Position numbers and translations under genes: made by a program
Source: Mycoplasmopsis primatum ATCC 25948
GTDB taxonomy: Bacteria; Bacillota_I; Bacilli_A; Mycoplasmatales; Metamycoplasmataceae
NCBI RefSeq assembly: GCF_000702785.1
Contig: NZ_JNJV01000008.1
Location: 1-32,592 of the forward strand
Length of the DNA stretch: 32,592 bases
Direction: 5' to 3'
Shown here: positions 21,133 to 32,493 of the stretch, in pieces
Numbering within the stretch: the first letter of the stretch is position 1
Layout of the letters: every line of letters begins with the position of its first letter
Notes under the pieces: generated by a model
What the model was told of the DNA's origin: nothing
Databases searched by the model: none
Seen by the model: only the letters and a program-made list of their open reading frames with translations

Positions 21133-22671
21133 TTATTCAAAGAATACCTTGAGATATCTGCTACGTTCAGGACTGCTTTTTAGTTTTCTTAAAATTTTGT
21201 TTTCAATTTGACGGATGCGTTCTTTTGAAACATTGCGCTCATTAGCAAGTTCTTCAAGTGAAAAGACTTTGTATTTTTCACCGTTTTCATCGACTCCAAC
21301 ACCATAACGCTTACAAATTAATTCATATTCATCAGGATCTAATGTGTCTTTTAAAATTTTATTAAGTGTTTCAACTAATTCTTCATGAGAAGCATATTCA
21401 ACTGGATTAACTACACTTTCATCTTTAACAAAATCGCTAAATGATGAATCATTTTCTTTACCTATTTGTTTATCAAGCGAGATAGGATCAATATTTATTT
21501 TTCTGATGTGTCTTACTTTTTCAGCAGTGAAGTCGTTTCCATATCTTTCTGCTATTTCTTCATCAGTTGGATCGAAACCTTTTTCTTGCTGCAATTCTCT
21601 TTCAATTTTAGTAATTTTATTTATGGTTTCTACCATATGCACTGGAACTCTAATTGTTCTTGATTGGTCAGCTACTGCACGAGTAATAGCTTGACGGATT
21701 CATCAAGTGGCATATGTTGAGAATTTAAAACCTTTATTAACATCATATTTTTGAACAGCCTTAATAATTCCTGAATTACCTTCAGAAATTAAATCAATAA
21801 AACTAAGTCCTCTATTTTTATATTTTTTAGCATTATTAATAACTAAACGTAAATTACGTTTAATTAATTTATCTCTTGCTCTTTTACCTCTAAAACCACC
21901 TTTGTCCATTTCTTTGGCAATTTTTATTTCTTCTTCTGGTTGTAGCAATTTACCATATTTTCCAATTCAACGCATGTATCATTTAACAATATCATTTGTT
22001 TCGGTAAGTTTGTTTTTAAGATCTTCTTTTTTAACTAATGAAGTTGCTGAAAGATCAATTTCTTCTGTTGAAAAATCTTCGAGCTCTAAACTATCAACAG
22101 ATGTGATTTTATTTTTAGGCTTTCTGCCTCTTTTTGCTTTTTCTGGCGCCTTTTTTTCTTCTTTATATGAAATTTCATCTTCATCATCTTCATCATAGCT
22201 AGAATCATGATAATCATCGTCAGATATCATAAATTCAGAAGTTTCATCATCAAATGAGCCATATGAAGAACTTCTATAATTTTCCATCAATTCTGTTGTA
22301 CTTGAATAGTCTGAATCGTCTTCAAGTTCTTCATTTACATGAGTTTTTAATTGCTTATTAGTTGGCAAGTCAAAGTCATCATCTTCATCACTATAATGAC
22401 TAGGAGCATCAACATCTTCATCGTTTTCTATTTCATCATAAATATCATCTGAATCAACATCGTCATTATCACCTGAATCAGGATCGTCTTCAAGAATATT
22501 TTCTTCAAATAGTAATTCAAACATTGCGTCCATGTCTTCATCGCCAATTTCAACTTTAATTGAATTTAAATATTCATAAACTTCGCCTTGAGTTAATTTA
22601 CCTTTTTTTTCTTTTTTAGCGTAATTCTTAATTAATTTCACTGTTGACTTCAATTCACTTTTACTGCTCAT
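21133..22671 (-). CDS. rpoD: RNA polymerase sigma factor, primary (sigma-70/SigA)
   Basis: 512 aa. Conserved regions: 1.2/2.1 [17 protein letters not shown], 2.2/2.3 [16 protein letters not shown] and [20 protein letters not shown], 2.4 [19 protein letters not shown] which reads the -10 element, 3 [12 protein letters not shown], and 4.2 [23 protein letters not shown] for the -35. The N-terminal 230 residues are different: long Asp/Ser/Glu-rich stretches (for example [16 protein letters not shown]) and a Lys-rich link, much more acidic than usual sigma region 1.1. Two TGA Trp in the STYATWW segment. The ATG at 22671 has AGAAGGA seven bases upstream; it overlaps the dnaG end by 11 bp. Confidence 0.97.
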
Positions 22672-24595
22672 ATTCACATCCTTCTATTTTGAGTTTAATC
22701 TCTCTTATTTTATCTAATACTTCTTTTTCAACATTAGGGCTGTTTTTCATTGCATCCATATTTTCAACTAAAAAGTTCTTGCAATTTATTAAATCTTCTT
22801 TAATGGCTCTTTCATAAATCTCATTGAAACTTTCTTCTAATTCTTTTGGTGTTTTGCCTTTTAAGTATAAATTATTCATAAATTTATCTTTACCTAATTC
22901 TTTGAGCGATTGTGCTAATTTATCAAGTTCACTTCTTGTAAATTTTGAATTTTGCATAAAATAATTATATAATTGCTTTATTGTACCTTTTTCTTCGTTA
23001 TTTTTTGTATAAAAATTTATACTTTCAAGCGGTTTATTTTTTTGATTAATTTTAAACAATTTTATTAATTCTGGGAAATTTAATACTATGATTAACATTT
23101 TTTCAATTCAACTTTGCGGTTGAATTTTTGGTCTGTTAGTTGCTAAATAAGGTGCCCTAAAATCATTATTTAGATCAAATGTTTGAGAATCAACTAAATT
23201 ATCATAATAGCTAAAATCATAAACATCCGTTGGCTCATCGTAAAAATTTGTTCTAAATGTTGATGAATTTTCTAAATTGAATTCTTTTGTAAAACCTAAT
23301 GTTTGCGATTTATCTATAATCAAGTTAATATCTCTTTTATAATCATTTTTAATTTTTTCATTAAAAGCATTAGCAACGTCTATATCAAGTTTTTTTCAAA
23401 TTGGATAAAATTCTGAGCCAAATCTTTCAAATTGAATATCAGTTGGTTGAGAACTATTTAAACCATCATAAAAACCATGTTTTATTCTTAAATAATCATA
23501 TATAAAATAAATAAATGGACTTGCATCATTAATTAATTTTTTTAATTCAGCTTCTCCCTTTGAATTTAAAATTTCATCTGGGTCATAATTGCTTGTGTTC
23601 TTAACAACATAAATATTTTTATAATTAGCGGCTAACAAACTTTTAACAGTTTTATAGCTAGAGTCTTGGCCGGGTTCATCGCCGTCGAGAAAAATAATAA
23701 TTTTTTTAAATTTATACAACTTCGAAATATGCTCTCTGGTTAAAGTAGTTCCCATTAGACAAATAGCATTATTCAAATTAGCCTTACTTAGTGCTATAAC
23801 ATCAAAGAAACCTTCTGTAATTATTAACTCTTCAAAATTTCCAGTTGAATATACATTATTTAAGTTATATAAAATATTTGATTTTCTAAAATATTTGCTT
23901 TCAGCACTATTAATATACTTTGGTTTAGAATCATCTAATGCCCGTGCACTAAAACCAACAACTTTGTTATTTTCATCCCGAATGGCAAAAATAATACGGT
24001 TTTTAAAAAAAGGTTCTTGTGTTGATGGATTTATTAATGAAGCTTGTACTAAAATATTGGCTTGATTTTTGAACTCTTCACTAAATGATTCTTTAAATCT
24101 ATTTACAGGAGCATAACCAATATCAAATTGCTTACAAAGAGTATAAGATAAATGGCGCTTTGTTAAAAATTTTTTTACATCGGAATTTGTGGATTTAATA
24201 AGCTCAGCTTTATAAAAAGAATTCACTTTATCTAAAATATCATAAACACCGGCATCTAATGCGCTCATTTCATCATTATCATTTATGTTTTGATAACTGG
24301 TTGGATCAAAATCAATATTTGCTTTATCTGCTAAGTATTTAAGAGAATCAATTACATTTCATTTTTTAAAAAGTCTTAAAAATTTTAATGCATCACCGCC
24401 AGTGTTGCAAACAAAACATTTAAAAATTTGTTTTCTTGAATCAATGCTCATTGATGGATTAGTATCATTATGAAATGGACATAATGCTACATATGATTGA
24501 CCTTTCTTATGTAGTTCAATAAAGTCTCTAAGCACATCTACAATATCATTTGATTGCACAATGTTTTGAATGATTTCATTGCTGATCCTTGGCAT
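22661..24595 (-). CDS. dnaG: DNA primase
   Basis: 644 aa, one ORF with TGA Trp at 23105, 23393 and 24356 (approximate). Makes RNA primers for Okazaki fragments. N-terminal CHC2 zinc ribbon: C39, H42 (CPFH), C60, C63 (FKCFVC). The catalytic core follows, with TOPRIM motifs ITEGFFDVIAL (about residue 265) and IFLDGDEPGQ (about residue 302), plus the RNA-polymerase-like KNRIIFAIRD segment. The C-terminal 250 residues are poorly conserved and presumably contact DnaB. AAGGAAATAAA precedes the ATG, which is 42 bp after the glyS stop. Confidence 0.96.
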
Positions 24596-24622
24596 TTTAT
24601 TTCCTTTTTTAGTTGTTTTATA

Positions 24623-24643
24623 GATTAATCAGTAAAATTAATC
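24623..24643 (-). promoter_or_regulatory. Small hairpin between glyS and dnaG
   Basis: Stem GATTAATC / GATTAATT-like (7 bp GATTAAT / ATTAATC) with a seven-base loop. No T run follows on the - strand, so it may attenuate or process rather than terminate. It overlaps the glyS stop. Confidence 0.3.
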
Positions 24644-26023
24644 AAAGATTTTCTTATTGATGTTTAATTTATAAAGATCATTGATCCTAATTCTTTTTTG
24701 TTGCATTGTGTCTCGATCTCTAATTGTCACTGTTTTTTTATCTTCCACTGTATCAAAATCAACAGTTATACAATATGGTGTTCCCATAGCGTCTTGACGT
24801 CTATATCTCTTACCAATTGAACCCGATTCATCATATGACACTGGAACGCCTAATGATGATAATTTGTTGTAAATTTTTAGTGCAATGTTATTAATTTTTT
24901 TCACTAATGGTAAAATCGCAAATTTATAAGGAGCTATTTCTTGTGCTAATTTTAAAACAGTTCTAGTATCGTTATCTGCTATTTTTTCTTCATCATATGA
25001 ATCAATTAAAATAGCAAGCATCAATCTATCAAGGCCAATTGATGGCTCGATAACATGTGGAACTATCTTAGTATTATTTTCAGCATCAAAATATTCCAAA
25101 CTTTCGCCAGTAGCATTCATATGTGAAGAAAGGTCATAATCGCCCCTGTCGGCTACTCCTAATAATTCACCTCAACCAAAAGGGAATAAATATTCAATGT
25201 CACTTGTAGCACTTGAATAGTGACTTAATTCTTCTTTTTCGTGGGCTCTAATTCTTAGATTTCCTTTATCAATACCTAATATTTGTGCAAAGTTATAACA
25301 TTTTTGTAAATATTGATTGAAAATCTTTTGAGAGTCCTTAGGATCATGGAATACTTCAAGTTCCATTTGCTCGAACTCTCTTGTTCTAAAAATAAAATTT
25401 CCGGGAGTTACTTCATTTCTAAAACTTTTTCCCACTTGGCCAATACCAAAAGGCAATTTTGCTCTTGTAGTTCTTAAAACATTTTTAAAATTCACAAAAA
25501 TACCTTGTGCTGTTTCTGGTCGTAAATAGATACGGCTTTTTGACTCTTCTGTTACACCTTGTCTCGTTTCAAACATTAAATTAAAATTACGAATAGTACT
25601 TCAGTGGCATTTAGCTCCATCATATTCTTTGACATTTTTGTCTAAAAAATCTTTCATTTGTTCAAAAGTCATTTTTTCTGGAACAATATTAGGGTCAATT
25701 TCTTGTATGATTTTATCAGCACGATATCTTTTTCCATTAGTTTTATTTTCAATTAATGGATCATTAAAATTAGAAACATGACCAGAAGTTACTCACACTT
25801 GTGGATTCATCAAAATTTTTGCATCAATTAAAAAATTGTTGTGTTCGTTATGAATAAAATGTTTTTTTCACGCATCTTTAATGTTATCTTTTAAGAATGA
25901 ACCAAGAGGGCCGTAATCTCAGGTGTTGGCTAAACCACCATAAATTTCGCTACCTTGATATACAAAACCAGTTGATTTTAAGTGATTAATAATATTTACC
26001 ATATTTTTGTCTTTATTATGCAT
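24638..26023 (-). CDS. glyS: Glycyl-tRNA synthetase, dimeric type
   Basis: 461 aa, the size of the alpha2 single-chain enzyme (also called glyQS), class II. Opening [24 protein letters not shown] is characteristic of the type (quoted in part). Class II motif 2 is [19 protein letters not shown], and motif 3 is [12 protein letters not shown]. The C-terminal anticodon-binding domain begins [13 protein letters not shown] and has [17 protein letters not shown]. Read through several TGA Trp. AGGAG lies seven bases before the ATG at 26023. It heads the glyS-dnaG-rpoD-nif3 operon. Confidence 0.97.
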
Positions 26024-26049
26024 ATTAAGCTCCTATATTACTAAAATAA

Positions 26050-26090
26050 TATAAAAAACAACAACTCATAAGATTTTTTGTTGTTTTTAT
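26050..26090 (-). terminator. Terminator after the coiled-coil protein gene
   Basis: On the - strand stem AAAACAACA / TGTTGTTTT, about 15-base loop, then T-rich. It sits just before glyS, so glyS has its own promoter or reads through. Confidence 0.6.
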
Positions 26091-26096
26091 AAAGAA

Positions 26097-28247
26097 TTAT
26101 CAAACTTTAAAAATATTCACACCGTCAACGGCAACATCCACAATACCTAAAATCACAACTATTGTTAAAGACATTAAGATAATAGATAACAAGGTAACAG
26201 AAGCAATAAACAATATATTATTTGGTTTTGTTTGAATAGTACTTTTGCCAATTTTGCCTTCTAATGATTTTACATCAGTGTCTATTTCATGGTCATCATC
26301 ATAATAGTCATACAATCTTTTTGGTATATGAACTAATTTTGTATTTTCAGGCATTTCTCTAACTACATAGTCAGTTTTTCATTTTTTATCTTCATCAATG
26401 TAGTTATAATCAACCATTACAAAATCATTACCATACTTGTGAGATTCAAAATACATTGGTGTAGGATCATTATATATAGAAACATCACCTTTAGGAGTTT
26501 GAACAATTTGTGTTCTTTCAGGATCAAGGTTTCTAACCACAAAATCATTTTGAATTTTTTCGCTTTTTGGATGAGTGTAGTCAACCATCTCAAAATCAGG
26601 TCTATCAACAATCGCTATTTCTTGACTTTGATGTTTATTATCAGCACTATCAGTTGAAACCTTTTGTTCTAATACACTTTCATCTTTCTTTTCATAATAA
26701 ATGATTACAGGTTCTTTAAAATCATCAATTTTTTGTTCAACAACATCAGAACTTACAAATTCATTATAAATTACAGGCCCGTGCTTGATTTCAGGAGCAA
26801 TGCTAATTTCTTTTGTAACTTGAACATGGATTTCATTAAATGCTTCATTTGGTGTTGATGTTTCTTCAACAATTACTATTTCTGCGGTTGGAACATCATT
26901 GATGACATACACAGGTTCAACTTGAGCAGGTTTATTTTCAGTTTCATCAAGTGAAATAATTTCTGTATTTCTTGTCGCAGTTGGAGTTTTTTTAGTTTTA
27001 GGAACCACTTCGGGTTCTGGCTTACTTTTTTGTTGTGCTTGAATTAAAATTTGCTCAGCAGCTTTATTGAATTCATTTTTAGCATCGCTATTTACAACTT
27101 CTTCACCAGTTGATTGGTAAGTAATTGTGTGTGCTTCATCAGTGCTATCAACTAAGGTAACTGAATAATTTGAACGAACAGCTAAATAAGGGATTGAGTA
27201 GTGATATTCATCTAATGTAACAAAACCAACGTGTTTTAGTTCAACTAAAACAAACGAAGATTCTCAACAAATAGGAATTAATTTTTCATCTTTATTCCTA
27301 TAAAAAGCTTGGTTATCATATGTATCATCTAATTCATCATTTACTTTCAATAAATTTAGCAATTGACTAGACACATTTGAAAATTCATTGTGTAATTTTT
27401 CAATTAATCTTTGATTTTTTTCATCCATTAAAGAAATTTTGTATGAAATACCATTTTCAAAATCATTAATATTCTTATGAATTTTTTCAAAATCATTCTT
27501 ATTAATTTGCTTATCAACATAAGCATCTATAATTTTTTTAAGTTTTTCAGTATAGAGAGCAATAGCGCCTACTGTATCGCCTACGCCTAATTTAATAAAC
27601 TCTTCATAAGTTACGCCTTGTAAAGTTGGACGGTTTTGTTTAAGTAAATCAATTTTGTTTGCAATTTCTTCAAGTTTTAAATCTTTTTTAGCTAATTCAG
27701 CTTTTAAAAGTTCTAACTCTTTGTCAGCAACTTCATTATTTGAGTGTAATTGATTCATTAAAATATCAATTTGTTGTTGAAATTGAATTCTAATAGCATC
27801 AAGGTCGATCACATCTTTTCTTTTTCTTTTAGTAATTTCTAAACTTGGTGGGAAGTATGAATTTGGATCAGAAATTAAAATATAATCTCTACCTTCAACA
27901 ATATTCTTTCCTTTTTGTTTTTCAAGATCTCTATCACGTTTAAAATTGTATGGATTAATGCCTAATTCACGACATGAACCTTCATATGTTGCTTCACCAT
28001 CAAAACCAGCTGTTTTAATGTAATAGTATCATTCATCACCTTCTGAATCAATTGTTAATTGACCAGCAAATATTCTTTGATCATCTTGGAATCAAATAGC
28101 TGTTTCGAAATCTAAAAGCATATATCAGTTCAATGCATCTTGACGTGTTTTAAATTTAGCTAAACCAAATTTTACTTTTGGATGTTTTAATAATCAAGGA
28201 AACTCTTTATCTTGTTTAATTTCATAAGTACAATTTAATCTTTTCAT
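26097..28247 (-). CDS. Coiled-coil, tail-anchored membrane protein of unknown function (716 aa)
   Basis: One ORF from 28247, frame kept by TGA Trp. Residues 1-130 form a Trp/Tyr-rich globular domain (FPWLLKHPKVKFGLAKFK, then IDSEGDEWYYYIKTAGFDG). Residues about 146-310 are helical with a coiled-coil pattern (ELELLKAELAKKDLKLEEI). Residues about 410-640 are Glu/Val/Thr/Pro-rich and look disordered, with a repeated element around FEMVDY (552-557) and FVMVDY (609-614), each followed some 11-17 residues later by DFVVR or DYVVR. A single membrane helix at about residues 677-703 is followed by about 13 residues. This suggests a large cytoplasmic part held by a C-terminal anchor, though the topology could be reversed. 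A cytoskeletal or attachment-organelle role is one possibility, not shown. Promoter and terminator of its own. Confidence 0.72.
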
Positions 28248-28313
28248 AACTTGCCAACCCTCACTCAATTTTAATTAGGTAATTTAATATTTTAAAATAA
28301 ATTTTATTTTAAA

Positions 28314-28343
28314 ATTATAAACTAAATTTCAATTAAATATCAA
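28314..28343 (-). promoter_or_regulatory. Promoter of the coiled-coil protein gene
   Basis: On the - strand TTGATA (28343-28338), 18-base spacer, TATAAT (28319-28314). The best sigma-70 match in the window. Confidence 0.7.
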
Positions 28344-28563
28344 TACATATTAATGCAATCACATAAATTTTTGCTAATATATCTATTTTATACATAAATT
28401 AGGCAAAAAAATAAATATTTTTAATGTGGGTGATGATGGCTGTCATGAATACCTATTATAATTCAAACATTAAATATAAAATTATGCAAAATAAACATAA
28501 AATAACAACTAATTTTACAGCCTGCCTGACATATAAAAAAATGTTAATTTATATTAAATTTAA
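28344..28563. other. Intergenic region between divergent genes
   Basis: AT-rich, no supported gene. An ORF of 63 codons from 28424 on the + strand runs into the riboswitch and is discounted. Confidence 0.5.
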
Positions 28564-28569
28564 TATAAT
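28564..28569 (+). promoter_or_regulatory. -10 box of the thiamine-type transporter operon
   Basis: TATAAT; transcription would begin near 28576, at the first bases of the riboswitch. No good -35. Confidence 0.5.
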
Positions 28570-28575
28570 TAAATT

Positions 28576-28666
28576 ATACAGGGTGCCAAACAAATGGCTG
28601 AGAATATACCTATAAGCTGATCTAGGTAATGCTAGCGTAGCAAAATATATGAATATATAAGTGTAT
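28576..28666 (+). promoter_or_regulatory. Thiamine pyrophosphate (TPP/THI-box) riboswitch
   Basis: The two signature blocks of the TPP aptamer are present in order: GGGTGCC then GGCTGAGAATATACC (28581-28610), the pyrimidine-sensing arm, and CTGATCTAGGTAATGC followed by TAGCGTAGCA (28617-28642), the pyrophosphate-sensing arm. ACCT / AGGT closes the P4 region. P1 may be ATACA (28576-28580) with TGTAT (28662-28666). Between the aptamer core and this 3' P1 strand there is an extra ATATAT..ATATAT hairpin, which is unusual. Confidence 0.92.
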
Positions 28667-28673
28667 TCAAAAT

Positions 28674-28704
28674 AGTCTCCCTGTATAACAAGGAGATTTT
28701 ATTT
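28674..28704 (+). promoter_or_regulatory. Expression platform: SD-sequestering hairpin
   Basis: TCTCC (28676-28680) can pair with GGAGA (28692-28696), which contains the Shine-Dalgarno AAGGAG of the lipoprotein gene, extended by a G.U and an A-T pair. CCCTGTATAA (28679-28688) is the exact complement of TTATACAGGG (28574-28583) at the 5' side of the aptamer. Confidence 0.65.
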
Positions 28705-30021
28705 ATGAAAAAAACAAAACTTTTAATAGGTTTAGGGGCATTAGCTTCTAGCTTAACTATACCGTTTATTAGTGCTTCATGTGGTAGTAAGAAACCTGAT
28801 AATGAAGACTTATCTAAAACATGAGATAAAGATATTGTCATTGGTTGTAACTGAATAAATGATGGCTTTTTAAAAACAGATAAAGAAACAAAATTTCTTG
28901 AAAAGCTTTCTGAAAAATTTGAAGCCGAAAAAAATAAAGATGAACTCGCTAAAAAGCAAGAAAAAGTTACTTTCAGATTTGCAGAAAAAAAATCTAAAAA
29001 GAAAGTTATGTTCAGTGATTTAAAAGCAAATAAAAATATAGATTTAGCGCCTTTTTCGTATTGAGTTGTTTACAATGATATGGAAAATAACAAGATATCT
29101 ATTTCAGATGTTGATAAGTTTGAACTAAAAAGAATCGCACAAGCTAAGCAATTAAAATTTGCTTGACATACAGATAATAGTGTAACTTATAAAGACGGAA
29201 CAGCTAATGATCCATTAAGAAAAATAGCAGCAGAAGAAAATAAATTGCAATTTGAAACTCATGGAGAATTTCAAAATTGAAAAGATAAAAAAGATGCTCT
29301 AAAATGAGATGGTTCAAAATATGGCCTTTTCTATAAAGAAAATAAAAGTGAAAATTTAACTTTTGTATTAAGAGGATCAATTATTATTTCTGGTGATGAT
29401 GCTACAAGAGCAAAAATAACAAAAGCTTGAGATGATAAGAATTTTGACGAATTCATGAAAAATGGTGTGTGTTTTGAAAGTTACGATTCACATTCAAACT
29501 TTAAATACCAAGTAGCATTAATTTCTAGACATTTTGGTAAAACTATTGATGAAGTTATTAAATTTATAAAAGACAATGAAAAATATGTAAATTTCAGTGA
29601 TAATGGAGTAGCTTCACTTATAGGAAATAAAAATTCTACTGGAACTGTATGTAATATAGCATTCGACAATGAAGGAGCATTTAACTGAAGCCCCGCACAC
29701 GAATCGTGAACTTCTACATTTTATAACCCAGTAGATAAAAACGCCAAAATAAGAGTACTTACAGTAACTAATCCTGCTCCTTATGATTTACTATTAGGTA
29801 GATCAGGTTTATCAAATAAACAAGCAGAATTAATATCAAAAGCTTTAACATCATTAACTCTTGAAGAAAACACTTATGGTGTCTATACTGGTTATAATTT
29901 ATTCAAACCAATTGATAATCAATTCTTTACAAAAATGCTAAAACTTCAAGAATTTGCGAAAAGTGCTAATCCATATGGAACAGAAGAAACTAATTTCTTA
30001 AGCACATTAGATACATTATAA
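28705..30021 (+). CDS. P37/Cypl-like lipoprotein, thiamine(-phosphate)-binding protein of an ABC importer
   Basis: 438 aa, lipobox ISASC with modified Cys26. Similar in several segments to the M. hyorhinis P37 (Cypl) protein, whose crystal structure contained a thiamine derivative: KITKAWDDKNFDEFMKNG, SNFKYQVALISRHF, AFDNEGAFNWSPAHES, VLTVTNPAPYDLLLGRSGL and DTYG-like EENTYGVYTGYN. Extracellular substrate-binding protein, delivering ligand to the permease downstream. Placed behind a TPP riboswitch, so thiamine, thiamine monophosphate or TPP is the likely ligand; nothing in the sequence separates these. AAGGAG lies eight bases before the ATG. Trp TGA codons throughout. Confidence 0.88.
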
Positions 30022-30028
30022 AAACAAT

Positions 30029-30775
30029 ATGGATACAATATTAAAATTCACAAATGTTACTATTAGTTATGAGAATAATACAGTTTTAGAAGATCTTAAT
30101 TTTGAAATTAATAAAGGTCAATTTATAGCTATTGTTGGAAGAAGCGGCGTTGGTAAAACTACATTATTTAAGTCCATAGTTAAAAATATTAAAATCAAAC
30201 AAGGATCAATTAACCTTTTTGACAATAATATTTATGAATTAAAAAATAAGCAATGAAATAATTGCCTTAAAAAAATAGGCTTCTTAACTCAAAAACCCTT
30301 ACTTATTCCAACAGAAACTGTATACTCAAATATTAAAAGAACAGTCAGAGATTTTAAAAATTGATTTTATAGATTCTTTAATATATTGTCTGATGAACAA
30401 AAAAAATATATCTTTTGCAATTTAGACAAACTCGGAATTTTAGACAAATGCTTTACTAGAATTGATGAACTTAGTGGTGGGCAGGCGCAAAGAGTTGAAA
30501 TTGCTAAATTATTGATTAACAATTCAAAACTAATCTTAGCTGATGAGCCTACTAGTAGTTTAGATGAAAAAACTTCAAAAGAAGTGATTGAATTATTAAA
30601 AAATGTGGTGGTTAATAATGAAACAACAGCTATTGTAATAATGCATGATATTGACTTAGCATTACAGTACTTTGACAAGATTATGGTAATCCACGACAAA
30701 AAAATTCAAAAATTTATTAGCGCTGGTGAAATTTCAAAATGTGAAATTCTACAAATTTTAGAAACTGAAAATTAA
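30029..30775 (+). CDS. ABC transporter ATP-binding protein (thiamine/phosphonate-type importer)
   Basis: 248 aa. Walker A GRSGVGKT at residues 37-44, ABC signature LSGGQAQRVEIAK from residue 148, Walker B LILADEPTSSLD from residue 168, H-loop His206 in IVIMHD, so a complete, active-looking nucleotide-binding domain. Equivalent to the P29 gene next to P37 in M. hyorhinis. TGA Trp at 30254-30256 is required. The ATG is 7 bp after the lipoprotein stop with no Shine-Dalgarno, so translation is presumably coupled. Confidence 0.95.
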
Positions 30776-32493
30776 AAATCAAAAAAAATTCATTCACTTA
30801 TCAAATTGAAGACAGTAAGCAAAATCATACTAGAAAAAAATTAAGACCTTTTTTTGTCCATTTAATCTGTTTTATAGCCATAATTGTATTTTTCTGATTT
30901 CTCTCAAATATTAATTTATCGTTAAATAAATATGGTTGAAAAGTATTTAAAACTAATATAACTAACTTCTTTAATTTTTCTAGCACATCAACAGTTTATG
31001 GTGGACTAAAAGAAAATCTTTGGACACTAAGCATTAAATTTATGCTTGCAACTGTGAAATATGCAATTGCAGGCACTTTCATAGGTTTCTTATTTGCTGT
31101 TTTAACTGCTTTTCTTTGCAATAAAAATTTTGTAAATAAATATTGAAGTTTTATTCCAAGAAATCTTATGTTAATACTTAGAGCAGTACCAGAATTAGTT
31201 TTTATTAATATGTTCATTCATGTTTATTATAAATATGCTACATTGGTATTCATCTTTATATGATTTACATGATTATGATTACATAAATACTTCATCGAAA
31301 TACTAAATAGCATAGATAATACGCCGTATTTAATGTCTATTTATAGAGGAAATTCAAAGACAAAAGCATTTTTCACTGAAATTTATCCTAGGATAGTTAA
31401 TCGCTTTGTTAATTTAGGATTTTATTCATTAGAGTCTAACATTAAATGAAATACTATTCTTGGCGCATTAGGAGTTATGGGTATTGGCTCCTTAATCAAA
31501 CATGCATCAGATGAGGACTGATCTCAATTAGGCATTCCGTTATTTATAATGATTTTGTTTATTGTCTCATTGGAAATTCTTTCTTATTTTTTAAAAAAAT
31601 ACTTTTTTGATGATAGAACAAGAAAAATAGAAAAAAATACTAATGAAAAATCATTAGTAATTTACAAAAAAATTAGCATATTAGCTGATATAAAATATTG
31701 AATAAAAATCTTTATATTTATTGTGCTTGCAATTTTTAGCGTTTCTGTGATATTAGTGGAAAATACATCATTTAAAGATTTTGAATTTCTGAAAATGTTT
31801 GTTAAAAAAATGTTTAGTCCTGATTATTCAGACTTCAATTTATTATCACTAAAAGCTGATAAAAACCCAATTTTATTAGTTTTACAATCAATGATATTTG
31901 CAATATTATCAGTGATTTTATCTTTTATTACTTTACTTATTGTACTGTTTTATAGTAATTCAAAGATAAATAGAGCTCACACATATGTTTCAATAAGATC
32001 ATTAACATCATTTTTTAGGGTTATTCCTTCCCCTGTTGTGTTTTTGATTTTTAGCCCTTTATTCAACCATGATTATTCGCTTCTTATCTTAGTTTTGGGT
32101 TTCCATGAATCATCCTCATTAATTAAACAAATAAGTGAAGCAACTGATAATATAGACAATGATTTTATTAACAACCTAAAAATGCAAGGTTACAGTAATT
32201 TAAAAATATATATTAGATTTATTATTCCAATTATTAAATATGATTTAGCAAGTTGATTTTTCTTTTATTTAGAAATGTCATTTAGAAATTCAATTACGTA
32301 TTCAGTATATAGTCAGCAAGGTTTAGTAATTGGCAGCAAAATCAGTAATTATATGGATGCAAGAATAAAACAATTTGAAAAAGCATTTAGTTATATCTGG
32401 CTTGCCACTCTTTCTATACTCATATTAAATCTCATTAGTGAATTTATAATAGACAAAAGAAACAAAAACAAATGATTTAAAAAAACACAATAA
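30739..32493 (+). CDS. ABC transporter permease, two fused PhnE-like halves
   Basis: 584 aa, about 12 membrane helices in two similar halves. Each half carries a permease motif of the phosphonate/PhnE-like type: residues near 31450-31500 (NTILGALGVMGIGSLI) and near 32270-32330 (EMSFRNSITYSVYSQQGLV then IGSKI). Equivalent to P69 of the M. hyorhinis P37 operon. No ATG follows the ATPase stop; the only in-frame ATG is at 30739, 37 bp inside the ATPase gene, giving MWNSTNFRNWKLKIKKN. Many TGA Trp (at least ten). Ends the operon at a strong terminator. Confidence 0.9.

Noticed and set aside
28424-28615. 63-codon + strand ORF upstream of the P37 gene
   Set aside because: It runs through the promoter and the first arm of the TPP riboswitch, and has no ribosome binding site.
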